A model generated the notes under the pieces. It did not search any database. It was not told where the DNA came from and saw nothing but the letters and a program-made list of their open reading frames with translations. From positions 62,001 through 126,000 of the forward strand of contig NZ_LGSZ01000078.1 of the NCBI RefSeq assembly GCF_001298265.1: a DNA stretch of 64,000 nt, in the 5' to 3' direction. The DNA is from Allobosea vaviloviae (GTDB taxonomy: Bacteria > Pseudomonadota > Alphaproteobacteria > Rhizobiales > Beijerinckiaceae). Made by a program: the position numbers and the translations under genes. The first letter of the stretch is position 1. Each line of letters begins with the position of its first letter. Shown here piece after piece: positions 36,047 to 44,348 of this stretch.

Positions 36047-36053
36047 TATGGCG

Positions 36054-36155
36054 TCATTCTCGGGCGGCGCGCAGCGCCGACCCGAGAATCTCTCGCCAGA
36101 GAGGGGCTGATACAAGATTGTCCTGCACGAGATGCTCGGGTCGAGCCCGAGCATG
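36054..36155. repeat. Two palindromic REP-like units
   Basis: Unit 1 (36056-36089) pairs ATTCTCGGG with CCCGAGAAT around a nested GGCGC/GCGCC stem. Unit 2 (36132-36154) pairs ATGCTCGGG with CCCGAGCAT. The two units share the CTCGGG/CCCGAG core and lie in the 166-base gap between thrS and the DUF2157 gene. Such paired, oriented palindromes resemble BIME-type dispersed elements of Hyphomicrobiales and could also act as transcript-end structures. Confidence 0.65.
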
Positions 36156-36212
36156 ACGCGCATGTGATCCGCCCCTCGCCAGACGTTACCCTCCCATGCC
36201 AGATTGCCGCCC

Positions 36213-37502
36213 ATGTTGACGGGGTCCTATCGCAAGCGGCTCGATGCCGATCTCACCCGCTGGACGGCGGAGGGGCTGCTCGGGGCGGATGCCGCCAGCG
36301 CCATCCGCCGCTCGGTCGCGACGGAGGGCGGTTTCCGGCTGCCGGCATTGCTCGGGCTGTTCGGCGGTCTGCTGATCGCTTCCAGTGTCGCGGCTTTCGT
36401 CGCTGCGAACTGGGAGGCGATTCCGCGGCTGGTCAAGCTCGCGATGATCGTCATCAGCGTGGTCGCGGCGCTGGGCATCGCCGCGAGGCTGGAGCGAAAG
36501 GGTTCGCCATCGGGGTCCGATGCGGCTGCCACCTGTGGTGTCCTGATCTTTGGAGCCGGCATCGCGCTGATCGGCCAGATGTACCATCTGCCGGCGGACT
36601 GGCCGGCTGGCGCGCTTCTGGTCGCGCTCGGGGCGCTCGTCGTCGCCTTTCTGCTGCGCTCGAACGGGGCGCTCGCCGTTGCCTTGGTGGCGCTCTGTGC
36701 CTGGAGCGGCGGGCGTTGGCAGGAAAGCCAGGGCGCGTCACTGCATGTCGCCTTCTTCCTGATCTATTTGCCGGCGTTCTGGCTCGCTCTGTCGCGCCAC
36801 AACCGGCTGGTGCATCACCTCGCCGTGCTGGCGCTGGGCCTGTGGCTCGCCTTGGTGCCGGGCGACTGGATCAATGGGCGCTTCGACTACGGCCTGCTTG
36901 CCTATGGGCTTGCGGTCTCAGCGGCTTACGTCGCGCTCGGTGGCTGGGCGCTCGATCGCGGCGGGCCGGCGCTGCTGACCTGCTGCTTGCCCTGGGGGCT
37001 GCTCGGCCTGCTGATCGTGCTCGATGTCGAACTGATCCGCATTCTCGACGCGCGTGAATCGCGGGCGGGAACGGCGATCTGGCTGAACTACGTCGCCTAT
37101 GCCGTGGCCGTCGCCGTCATCCTGGGCTTTGCCGCACTGGCGCGCGAGAAGCGCTTCGCCTGGCCGCTCGCGGTCGGGCTTGTCCTCGGTTTACTGGTTC
37201 CGCCGGTGTTCTGGAGCGGCGGTGTCGTCGGCCTGCCGGGCAAGGTCGTCGTCGCCAGCCTGGTCCTGTCGGTGGCGATCGCGCTTGTCGTCGCCGGTGT
37301 CACCGGAGGCGTGCGGCGCCTGACGCTGGCGGGCTCCGGCCTGTTCGGCATCGCCATCCTGATTCTGCTCTGGCAGACCATCGGCACGCTGCTCGACCAG
37401 TCGCTGTTCTTCCTCATCGCGGGGGCCGTGCTGCTGGCCCTTGCGAGCGGGGCGCGGCGGCTTTTCGCGCGCTTGTCGCGGCCGGCTGGGGAGGTCGCGT
37501 GA
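36213..37502 (+). CDS. DUF2157 membrane protein
   Basis: 429 residues from ATG 36213 (TTG 36204 is three codons upstream). A cytoplasmic N-terminal part of about 40 residues (LTRWTAEGLLGADAASAIR) matches the DUF2157 start, and about twelve hydrophobic segments follow. VLIFGAGIALIGQMYHLPAD near residue 115 is the family hallmark. Function is unknown. Its end overlaps the start of the GDYXXLXY gene by one base (TGATG), so the pair is translated together; this association is common for the two families. Confidence 0.85.
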   Translation: MLTGSYRKRLDADLTRWTAEGLLGADAASAIRRSVATEGGFRLPALLGLFGGLLIASSVAAFVAANWEAIPRLVKLAMIVISVVAALGIAARLERKGSPSGSDAAATCGVLIFGAGIALIGQMYHLPADWPAGALLVALGALVVAFLLRSNGALAVALVALCAWSGGRWQESQGASLHVAFFLIYLPAFWLALSRHNRLVHHLAVLALGLWLALVPGDWINGRFDYGLLAYGLAVSAAYVALGGWALDRGGPALLTCCLPWGLLGLLIVLDVELIRILDARESRAGTAIWLNYVAYAVAVAVILGFAALAREKRFAWPLAVGLVLGLLVPPVFWSGGVVGLPGKVVVASLVLSVAIALVVAGVTGGVRRLTLAGSGLFGIAILILLWQTIGTLLDQSLFFLIAGAVLLALASGARRLFARLSRPAGEVA

Positions 37503-38107
37503 TGCGGATGCCATCTGCCGACACCCTCATCGCTCGCGTGCCGCTGTTCTGGCGGGCGCTCGCGGCCATGCTGCTTCTGAGCGGTGGGCTGCTCGCTTTG
37601 GTCGAGAGCCGCGCGAGCATCCTGCGCAGTGGCACCGAGGTGCGGCTGAAAACCGTGCCGGTCGATCCGCGCGATCTGTTTCGCGGCGATTATGTCGTGC
37701 TGGCCTATCCGATCAGCACCGTCGATGGCGGAGCCGGTGTGAGCTATCGCCGTGGCGACCAAGTTTACGTCACCTTGGCGCCAGACGCGGAGGGCTTCGC
37801 GCGGGCGACCCGTGTCGACAAGGCGCGGCCTTCCACCGGCAGCGTCATGATCGCCGGTCGCGTCCTGTCGACGGGCGCCTGCGCTTTGAACGACGCGGGC
37901 GTGGCCGATTGCGCCTCCGGCAGCCGGCGCTTGCGCATCGCCTATGGCCTGGAGAGCTATTTCGTCCCGCAGGGCGAGGGGCGGGCGATCGAAACCACGC
38001 CCCGCGCGCGCATCGAGGTGGTGGCTGCCATTTCCGCCGGAGGAGAGGCCGCGATCAAGCGTCTGCTGATCGACGGCAAGCTCGTCTATGCCGAGCCGCC
38101 CTATTAG
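37502..38107 (+). CDS. GDYXXLXY-domain membrane-anchored protein
   Basis: 201 residues. A single N-terminal membrane helix (ALAAMLLLSGGLLALVES) precedes an extracytoplasmic domain. RGDYVVLAY is the family GDYXXLXY motif near residue 58, and YGLESYFVPQGEG near 145 is a second conserved block. It partners the DUF2157 protein: their genes overlap. ATG 37502 starts in the TGATG overlap; GTG 37499 is an alternative. Function unknown. Confidence 0.85.
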   Translation: MRMPSADTLIARVPLFWRALAAMLLLSGGLLALVESRASILRSGTEVRLKTVPVDPRDLFRGDYVVLAYPISTVDGGAGVSYRRGDQVYVTLAPDAEGFARATRVDKARPSTGSVMIAGRVLSTGACALNDAGVADCASGSRRLRIAYGLESYFVPQGEGRAIETTPRARIEVVAAISAGGEAAIKRLLIDGKLVYAEPPY

Positions 38108-38332
38108 GCGCGCCTTTCCGTCAAGTCTTCTCCCTCCCCGAATTCCCGCCGCGCTCGCGCAAGCGGATCGTTGCGTGCGAGCGCAACACAGGCTTGTGAA
38201 GCGAATTTAGGTGACCGTTAACCTCACCGTCTTTATGAACGCCAGATGAACGGATGCGTTGGCAAACGTTCATGTTCGGGAACTTGCCCCCTCATCGCAT
38301 GTTTCGTCGGTCGACCCGTTCCCCTTGCCCGG

Positions 38333-39550
38333 ATGCCGTTGGTGACGCAGGTACGATCCCTTTCCCGCTTCCTGTTCCTGGGCCGTGCCCCGGACGGCGC
38401 GGCGCCCGTGGTGCAGCGGGATGCGCGCATCGACGTCATCCGCGGGTTGGCGCTGCTCGTCATCTTTATCAACCACATGCCCGGCAATGTGGTCGCCGGC
38501 TACATGCCCCATAATTTCGGCTTTTCGGATGGGGCCGACGCCTTCGTACTGCTCGCCGGCATTTCTGCGACGCTGGCCTATGGCGGCTTGATCGAGCGGC
38601 GCGGGCTGATCGTCGGAGCGGCCCGGCTGGCTGCGCGGATATGGACGCTCTACATCGCCCATATCGCGATGTTCATCATCGTTTGCGGCGTGGTGGCTGC
38701 TGCGGTGACGCGGACGCAGAACCCGCTCTATGTCGAGGCGATCAACATCCAGCCGGTCTTCAGCGATACGTTCGAGGCGCTCGTGGATGCGCTGACCCTG
38801 CGCTACCAGCCGTCCTATCTCGACATCCTGCCGCTCTATATCGTGCTGCTGGCGCTGTTCCCGGCGATCTATTTCGCGGTGCGGATCAGCCCGGCGGGCG
38901 CGCTGCTGGTGTCGCTGTCGATCTGGCAGGCGGCCATCTGGTCGGGCGTGAACCTTCCAAACGTGCATGCCGCCGGCTGGTTCTTCAATCCCTTCGCCTG
39001 GCAGGTCATCTTCACGCTCGGCATCATTATCGGGCGCGCCGCGCAGCGCGGCGTGGTGGCGCCGCGTCTGCCCTGGCTCGATGTCGCTGCGATCGGCTTC
39101 CTCGTCTTTGCCTTCGTTGCGAAGACCGCCTCGGGCAATCCCGTCGGGATCGCGCTGCTGAACGACTGGTTCGACTCCGTACAGCTCGGCTCGGACAAGA
39201 CGAACCTGGCCTGGAGCCGGCTGCTGCATGTGGTGGCGCTGAGCTGGCTGGCGATGCGCTGGCTGCCTTCGGGGGCGGAGCTGCTGCATCATTCCATCGG
39301 GCGCATGCTGGCGATCGTCGGGCGTCATTCGCTGGCCGTGTTCAGCACCGGGACGGTGCTGGCGATCGCCGGCCAGATCGTCCTGGCCGAGACGGGCTTC
39401 GCGCTGGGCCCTCAGTTGCTGGTTTGCCTGATCGGCGTTATGTTGCTGATCGGGCTTGGGATATTCCTGACGTGGTATCAGTCGATCACGCTTTCCGGCG
39501 GGACGGTGTCCGCCGAGCCCTCGCGGCGGGGTTCGGTGCAGTCGCACTGA
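38333..39550 (+). CDS. OpgC-domain membrane acyltransferase
   Basis: About 405 residues from ATG 38333 (in-frame start at 38246 possible, adding 29 cysteine-containing residues). DVIRGLALLVIFINHMPGN, FGFSDGADAFVLLAG and GRHSLAVFSTG match the OpgC_C family, which succinylates osmoregulated periplasmic glucans or transfers acyl groups to other envelope glycans. About ten membrane segments. No opgG/opgH is nearby. The 3' end overlaps the start of the SGNH hydrolase gene. Confidence 0.85.
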   Translation: MPLVTQVRSLSRFLFLGRAPDGAAPVVQRDARIDVIRGLALLVIFINHMPGNVVAGYMPHNFGFSDGADAFVLLAGISATLAYGGLIERRGLIVGAARLAARIWTLYIAHIAMFIIVCGVVAAAVTRTQNPLYVEAINIQPVFSDTFEALVDALTLRYQPSYLDILPLYIVLLALFPAIYFAVRISPAGALLVSLSIWQAAIWSGVNLPNVHAAGWFFNPFAWQVIFTLGIIIGRAAQRGVVAPRLPWLDVAAIGFLVFAFVAKTASGNPVGIALLNDWFDSVQLGSDKTNLAWSRLLHVVALSWLAMRWLPSGAELLHHSIGRMLAIVGRHSLAVFSTGTVLAIAGQIVLAETGFALGPQLLVCLIGVMLLIGLGIFLTWYQSITLSGGTVSAEPSRRGSVQSH

Positions 39551-40317
39551 GCGTTCTCGCATGGACGGGTGCAGCGGCGGCTGGCCCAATGGCGCTCGCC
39601 GCGGCGGCCGATCTGCGCTGCCGCTCCGGCTCGGCCCAATCTCCCTTCCAGCCGGCCCTGCCTGCGGCCACGGCGGCCCTGCGCGAGACCGGCAAGCTCA
39701 CCATCGTCGCCATCGGTTCCTCGACCACCGCCGGCTCCGGTGCCAGCGCCGAGGACAAGAGCTACCCCGCCGTGTTGCTCGAGGAGTTGCGACGGCGCCT
39801 GCCGAATGCCGAGGTTCGTGTCGTCAACAAGGGCGTCGGCGGCCAGTCGGCCTATGACATGCTGTTGCGCATGGACACCGATGTCATCGAGGAGAAGCCC
39901 TCGATCGTGATCTGGCAGACGGTGGTCAACGAGGCGATCAGCCATATCGGCGAGGACAAGCTCGCGAAGATCCTGCGCAAGGGCATCCAGAAGGTCCAGG
40001 CGGCGGGGATCGACATGGTGATGATGGATCTGCAATGGCTGCCGCGAGCAGGGCGCTATCCGCAATATGATGCCTACCGTGCCTTGCTGAAGAAGACCGC
40101 CGATGAACATGGTGCAGCGGTCTTCCCGCGCTACGGCATGATGCGGGATTGGTCGCGCTCGAAGCGCTTTACGCCCGAGGAACTCGTCGGGATGGACGGG
40201 ATGCACATGGTCGATGCCGGCTATCGCTGTCTCGCCATCCGCATCGCCGACGGCATCGCCGGCGCCCTGACGGGAAACAAGCCGGACATGGCCGAAGGCA
40301 TGAAATCGACGAACTGA
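39472..40317 (+). CDS. Secreted SGNH/GDSL-family hydrolase
   Basis: 281 residues from GTG 39472, inside the opgC 3' end (79-base overlap). The signal peptide is RRALAAGFGAVALSVLAWTG. Blocks: IGSSTTAGSG (I), KGVGGQSA (II), IWQTVVNEA (III, Asn), and DGMHM (V, Asp and His). It likely deacylates or acylates an envelope carbohydrate. The alternative ATG at 39590 would cut off the signal peptide. Linked to opgC by overlap, so a shared role in glycan acyl turnover is an inference. Confidence 0.8.
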   Translation: MVSVDHAFRRDGVRRALAAGFGAVALSVLAWTGAAAAGPMALAAAADLRCRSGSAQSPFQPALPAATAALRETGKLTIVAIGSSTTAGSGASAEDKSYPAVLLEELRRRLPNAEVRVVNKGVGGQSAYDMLLRMDTDVIEEKPSIVIWQTVVNEAISHIGEDKLAKILRKGIQKVQAAGIDMVMMDLQWLPRAGRYPQYDAYRALLKKTADEHGAAVFPRYGMMRDWSRSKRFTPEELVGMDGMHMVDAGYRCLAIRIADGIAGALTGNKPDMAEGMKSTN

Positions 40318-40363
40318 GGCGACGAGCCGGGCTGTGGCCTGCGTCAGCCCTCGTCACTCAGCC

Positions 40364-41290
40364 CTATTTGGCCAGCACCTCGATGTCGCGGTCGAGCCCC
40401 GATTCGACCTTGAAGTCGCGCGAATGGACCTGTCCCTCCTGCCGCGCGATCAGGACATAGTCGCCCTCGGCCAGGATCACCTGCGGGAAGGCGCCGATCG
40501 CCTCGCGGATGACGTCGCCACCGGGCGTCAGCACGCTGAAGGCGGTTCCGGCGAAGGCCTCGCCGCCAGGTGACGCTACGAGCTTCAGGGTGACCCGGGC
40601 GGCGCGGTGATGCAGCGTCGCATCCGTGACCTTGCCGGACTCGACCTTCACGTCGGCGCGCTGGATCGCGTTGGAATCGCCATAGGTCGAGACGACGTGG
40701 TAGGTGCCCTCGGGCAGGCGGATGAGCTCTCCCGCCTTGGCTTTGTCGACGACGAGGCGGCCTTCCGAATTGCCCTGCAAGGGCACGAAGACCGAAAAGC
40801 TGAGCTGCGCCGGGGCGATCGGCGCATCGCCGATCGAGCCCGCCAGCGAAAGCCCGCCGGCACTGATCGCAACCTGGTCGCGCAGGCCTTGCGGGCCGAG
40901 CGTGACGCGTTTGGTGCCGCTGGCGAAACCATAGGCGGCATGCAGGAGGTAAGTGCCGGGCTCCAGCGAGAAGACCGGCTCGGCATCGGTCGAGCGCGCG
41001 ACGATGCGCGGCGGCGTGCCGTCGGCCGTTTCGCTGAGGATGCGCCAGACCAGGCCGGAGCGGATCGGGCGGCGATCGCCGGCGAACTGCGCCGCCAGCG
41101 CCAGCGACGCCAAAGGCGCCGTCTGGGATTGGGCGGGCTGAATCGGCTTAGGGTCGGGAATGGCCGCAGGGGCCTGAATCGCCGGCTCCGCCTGCTGCGC
41201 GACAGCCAGAGCCGGTGCGAGGACGAGCGCGGCCGCCAGCAGGCTGGCCGCAAGCCGGCGCCGTCCCTGGAAACCGTCGAATTCAAGCAT
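40364..41290 (-). CDS. Secreted protein with three internal repeats
   Basis: 308 residues from MLEFDGFQG. Signal peptide of about 30 residues ending AVAQQ. Three repeats of a beta-sandwich-like motif are visible: PGTYLLHAAYG, EGTYHVVSTYG and EGDYVLIARQEG, each followed by a strand-rich segment with VKVESG or similar. This resembles carboxypeptidase-regulatory/PEGA-type surface modules. No enzymatic motifs. Function unknown. A start at 41320 is also possible. Confidence 0.75.
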   Translation of the reverse strand: MLEFDGFQGRRRLAASLLAAALVLAPALAVAQQAEPAIQAPAAIPDPKPIQPAQSQTAPLASLALAAQFAGDRRPIRSGLVWRILSETADGTPPRIVARSTDAEPVFSLEPGTYLLHAAYGFASGTKRVTLGPQGLRDQVAISAGGLSLAGSIGDAPIAPAQLSFSVFVPLQGNSEGRLVVDKAKAGELIRLPEGTYHVVSTYGDSNAIQRADVKVESGKVTDATLHHRAARVTLKLVASPGGEAFAGTAFSVLTPGGDVIREAIGAFPQVILAEGDYVLIARQEGQVHSRDFKVESGLDRDIEVLAK

Positions 41291-41394
41291 GCTCGCAGCC
41301 CTCGGTACCGTTGCGTTCACGTCTCAGCAGCTTCGCTTGTCCTCATCATGGCGAGGCACTAGGTCTGAGCCGGTTCCTCGCATCCGGATGCTTC

Positions 41395-41961
41395 ATGACC
41401 GATACGCTCTCTCTGCTCAAGCTGCGCCGGTCCGTGCCGCCGCAGTTCCTGACCGCGCCCGGGCCCGACGCCGACCAGCTCGACGCGCTTCTGACGATCG
41501 CGGCTCGCGTCCCCGACCATGGCAAGCTGGTGCCCTGGCGCTTCATCGTGTTCTCGGGCGAGGGACGCGCCAAGGCCGCCGGTGTGGTGGCCCAGGCCTT
41601 CGCGAAGCGTCATCCCGATGCCCGGCCCGAACAGATCGAATTCGAGCGCAACCGCCTGCAGGCGCCGGTGATCGTCGCCGTGATCTCGCGCGCCGCGCCG
41701 CATGTGAAGATTCCGGAATGGGAGCAGGAGCTTTCGGCCGGCGCGGTCTGCATGAACCTGCTGATCGCGGCTCAGGCGATGGGCTTCGGCGGCTCCTGGC
41801 TGACGAACTGGTTCTCCTTCGACCGCGACGTGCTCGATGCCTTCGGGCTGTCCGGCAGCGAGCGCGTGGCCGGCTTCATCCATCTTGGCACGCCGAGCTC
41901 GGTCCCGCCCGACCGCGACCGTCCGGTTCTCGCCGACATCGTCACCACCTACGGGGCCTGA
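41395..41961 (+). CDS. Nitroreductase-family protein (YdjA-like)
   Basis: 188 residues. KLRRSVPPQFL near residue 8 and APVIVAVISRAAPH with GAVCMNLLIAAQAMGFGGSW near 125 are the FMN-binding blocks of the minimal nitroreductase fold, typical of YdjA. It would reduce nitro or related substrates using NAD(P)H. ATG 41395 is decided by homology; upstream frame is non-coding. The flavin reductase gene starts 4 bases after its stop. Confidence 0.88.
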   Translation: MTDTLSLLKLRRSVPPQFLTAPGPDADQLDALLTIAARVPDHGKLVPWRFIVFSGEGRAKAAGVVAQAFAKRHPDARPEQIEFERNRLQAPVIVAVISRAAPHVKIPEWEQELSAGAVCMNLLIAAQAMGFGGSWLTNWFSFDRDVLDAFGLSGSERVAGFIHLGTPSSVPPDRDRPVLADIVTTYGA

Positions 41962-41965
41962 AGCC

Positions 41966-42571
41966 ATGATCTACTCACCGGCGCTGCAGGATCACGGCCT
42001 CGGCCACGACCCGTTCAAGGCGATCGTGACGCCACGCCCGATCGGCTGGATCACGGCGATGAGCGCCAAGGGCGAGGTCAATCTCTCGCCCTACAGCTTC
42101 TTCAACGCCGTCTCGACGCGGCCGCATATCGTGATGTTCTCCTCCGAGGGCAAGAAGGACGCCGTCGCCTTCGTCGAGGAGACCGGCGAGTTCACCTGCT
42201 CGCTGGTGACCAAGGCGCTGTTGCAGCAGATGAACCAGACCTCGGCGCCCTTGCCGCGCGGCACCAGCGAATACGGCCATGCCGGGCTCGAGATGGCGGC
42301 CTCGACATTCGTGAGGCCGCCGCGCGTCGCCGCGAGCCCGGCCGCGCTCGAATGCAAGCTGCTCTCGGTGCAGCAGCTCGTCGATCTCGATGGCAACACA
42401 TCCGATCGCTGGATGGTGCTGGGTCAGGTCGTCGGGATCTTCATGGACGACGCCTTCATCAAGGACGGCCGCTTCGACACCGTCGCGGCGCATCCGGTCG
42501 CGCGCTGCGGCTATGCCGACTACGCCGAGGTCGACCATCTGTTCTCGATCCAGCGCCCGCCGGGCGGGTAA
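41966..42571 (+). CDS. Flavin reductase-like domain protein
   Basis: 201 residues. TPRPIGWITAMSAKGEVNLSPYSFFNAVSTRPH near residues 20-55 (motif given by position) and HIVMFSSEGKKDA define the FMN-binding split-barrel flavin reductase-like domain. It may reduce free flavin or act as an FMN-dependent oxidoreductase. Co-transcribed with the nitroreductase gene (4-base gap). Confidence 0.85.
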   Translation: MIYSPALQDHGLGHDPFKAIVTPRPIGWITAMSAKGEVNLSPYSFFNAVSTRPHIVMFSSEGKKDAVAFVEETGEFTCSLVTKALLQQMNQTSAPLPRGTSEYGHAGLEMAASTFVRPPRVAASPAALECKLLSVQQLVDLDGNTSDRWMVLGQVVGIFMDDAFIKDGRFDTVAAHPVARCGYADYAEVDHLFSIQRPPGG

Positions 42572-42587
42572 GGGCGCCCTCATACGG

Positions 42588-42797
42588 TCAGGTCGCGGCA
42601 GCCTTGACGCGATAGTCGCCGAGCGGGGCGAGCGCCGCATTGATGGCGGCCGCATCGAGTGCTGCGCCTTCCGGCAGGGTCAGCTGTGGCGGATCGAGCG
42701 TCACGGACGTGCCCGGGGCGAGCTTCTCGGCGGCTTGCTGGACCCGCGAAAGGCAGCCGCCGCAATGCATCCCCGAAACCTCGAAAACCTGAGTCAT
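42588..42797 (-). CDS. Heavy-metal-associated (HMA) domain protein, CopZ-like
   Basis: 69 residues. VSGMHCGGCLSRVQ contains the CxxC copper/soft-metal site. It is a free metallochaperone-size HMA domain. It is 19 bases downstream of the CoA-ester lyase stop on the same strand, so it may be co-transcribed with unrelated genes. Start ATG 42797 is chosen; an upstream frame start (42851) overlaps the lyase. Confidence 0.88.
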   Translation of the reverse strand: MTQVFEVSGMHCGGCLSRVQQAAEKLAPGTSVTLDPPQLTLPEGAALDAAAINAALAPLGDYRVKAAAT

Positions 42798-42816
42798 TGG
42801 AATCGTCTCCAGCGGT

Positions 42817-43695
42817 TCATTCAGCCAGTTTATCAGCGCGCGCCTTGACACGCTGCGCCCTGATCAAATGGGGACGATCCAGCATTTCGCCAGCGAGCCC
42901 GATCACGCCGACGCCAGGGTTGGCTGCAAACAGCGCGATGATCGCCTCGGCGCGAGCCAGCGCTTCGGGTGAGGGTGCGAAGATCTCGTTGATCGGCGCG
43001 ACCTGATCGGGGTGGATGGCCATCTTTCCGGTGAAGCCGTCGCGTCTGGCGGCGACACATTCGGCGCGGAAGCCTTCCGCATCGCGGAAAGCCGTGAAGA
43101 CAGTGTCGATCGCGTCGACCTGGGCTGCGGCCGCGGCAAACAGCGTCAATGAGCGGGCGAGCCGGTAGGGATCGGTATAGGCGCCGTCCTCCAGCCGATT
43201 GGTCTCGGCGCCGAGATCGGCCGACAGGTCCTCCGCGCCCCAGGTCAAGGCCGCCAGGCGGTGTGTCGCGCCCGCATAGGTGCCCAGGCCGAAGATGCCC
43301 TTGCCGGTCTCGGTGGCGATCGGGATGATCCGGGTCTGGCCGTCGGGCAGGTCGCACTCGGCCTCGCGCACGGCAATCTTGGCACCGAGATGGCTGACGT
43401 CGATGCCGCCTTCCGATTTCGGCAGCATGATCGCATCCGGTGCGCCGGGCATGACGGCATCGAGATCGGCGTCGGTCAGCCCGGTCGAGAGCGCGTTGAC
43501 GCGCACGATCAGGCGGGGCCGCCGGGGCAGGGCACGCGCCGCATCGAGGAAAGCGCGGGTGACCTCGCGGGCATTCGGCTTGGCGTCGAGCGCAACGGAA
43601 TCCTCGAGATCGAGGATCAAGGCATCGGCGCCGCTGTCGAGGCCCTTCTGCTGCTTGCGGGAGCTGTCGCCGGGAACGAAGAGGAGCGAGCGCAT
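42817..43695 (-). CDS. CoA-ester lyase, HpcH/HpaI/CitE family
   Basis: 292 residues. RSLLFVPGDS, ALILDLEDSV, LIVRVNAL and IMLPKSEGG with TWGAEDLSADLG are the CitE/malyl-CoA lyase family's CoA- and Mg2+-binding blocks. It may cleave malyl-, beta-methylmalyl- or citramalyl-CoA, or hydrolyse malyl-CoA as Mcl2-type thioesterases do. The adjacent MaoC dehydratase gene supports a methylmalyl/mesaconyl-CoA context, unproven. Confidence 0.85.
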   Translation of the reverse strand: MRSLLFVPGDSSRKQQKGLDSGADALILDLEDSVALDAKPNAREVTRAFLDAARALPRRPRLIVRVNALSTGLTDADLDAVMPGAPDAIMLPKSEGGIDVSHLGAKIAVREAECDLPDGQTRIIPIATETGKGIFGLGTYAGATHRLAALTWGAEDLSADLGAETNRLEDGAYTDPYRLARSLTLFAAAAAQVDAIDTVFTAFRDAEGFRAECVAARRDGFTGKMAIHPDQVAPINEIFAPSPEALARAEAIIALFAANPGVGVIGLAGEMLDRPHLIRAQRVKARADKLAE

Positions 43696-43700
43696 GCGCG

Positions 43701-44198
43701 TCAGACCGGGACGGTGGCGGGCGCAGGATGCCGGCGCATGAAGGCCTGGCGCCTGCACTGCGCGACCAGCGTGCCGTCCTGCTTGTAGGCCTTGTGCTCG
43801 AACTCGACGATGCCGGCATCGGGCCGCGAGCGCGATTCGCGCTTGGCGACGATCTCGGTGGTGCAGCTGACCGTGTCGCCCTCGAAGAGCGGCGCCGGGA
43901 AGACGACGTCGGTCATGCCGAGATTGCCGATCGTCGTGCCCACCGTGGTGTCGTTGACGGAGATGCCGATCATCAGCCCAAGCGTGAACAGCGAGTTCAT
44001 CAGCGGCTGGCCCCATTCGGTCTCGGTCGCGCAGAAATGTGCATCGATATGAAGGGGTTGCGGGTTGAGGGTCATGTTGGAGAACAGCATGTTGTCCATC
44101 TGCGTCACCGTGCGCGTCAGCCTGTGCTCGATGATGGCGCCGATCTCGAAATCCTCGAAATAGATTCCGCCGCGCTTGTGACGCTTCAGCTCTGGCAT
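43701..44198 (-). CDS. MaoC-family dehydratase
   Basis: 165 residues from ATG 44198. A single hot-dog domain with the (R)-hydratase signature: YFEDFEIGAIIEHRLTRTVT, NMTLNPQPLHIDAHFC and GTTIGNLGMTDVVFPAPLF. It hydrates or dehydrates a CoA thioester. The half-size (single domain) differs from the two-domain mesaconyl-CoA hydratase. It is followed by the CoA-ester lyase (5-base gap), so the two act in one operon. A very long upstream frame is antisense noise. Confidence 0.87.
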   Translation of the reverse strand: MPELKRHKRGGIYFEDFEIGAIIEHRLTRTVTQMDNMLFSNMTLNPQPLHIDAHFCATETEWGQPLMNSLFTLGLMIGISVNDTTVGTTIGNLGMTDVVFPAPLFEGDTVSCTTEIVAKRESRSRPDAGIVEFEHKAYKQDGTLVAQCRRQAFMRRHPAPATVPV

Positions 44199-44348
44199 CG
44201 ACAGTCTCCCTGATCCTGTCAGGGCAACGCAGCCGCCCTGGCGATTCCTCGCGATTAACCGTTCGCTTACCATAATCGGGCCACTCTCCCCAAAGCGCCG
44301 CAACGTCATGCGGCGGGCCGCCGGCGGCGGGTTCGCCCGAGTAACGCG

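Noticed and set aside
33755-36214. 819-residue minus-strand open frame antisense to thrS
   Set aside because: thrS on the other strand has all class II motifs; the antisense protein has only low-complexity charged sequence.
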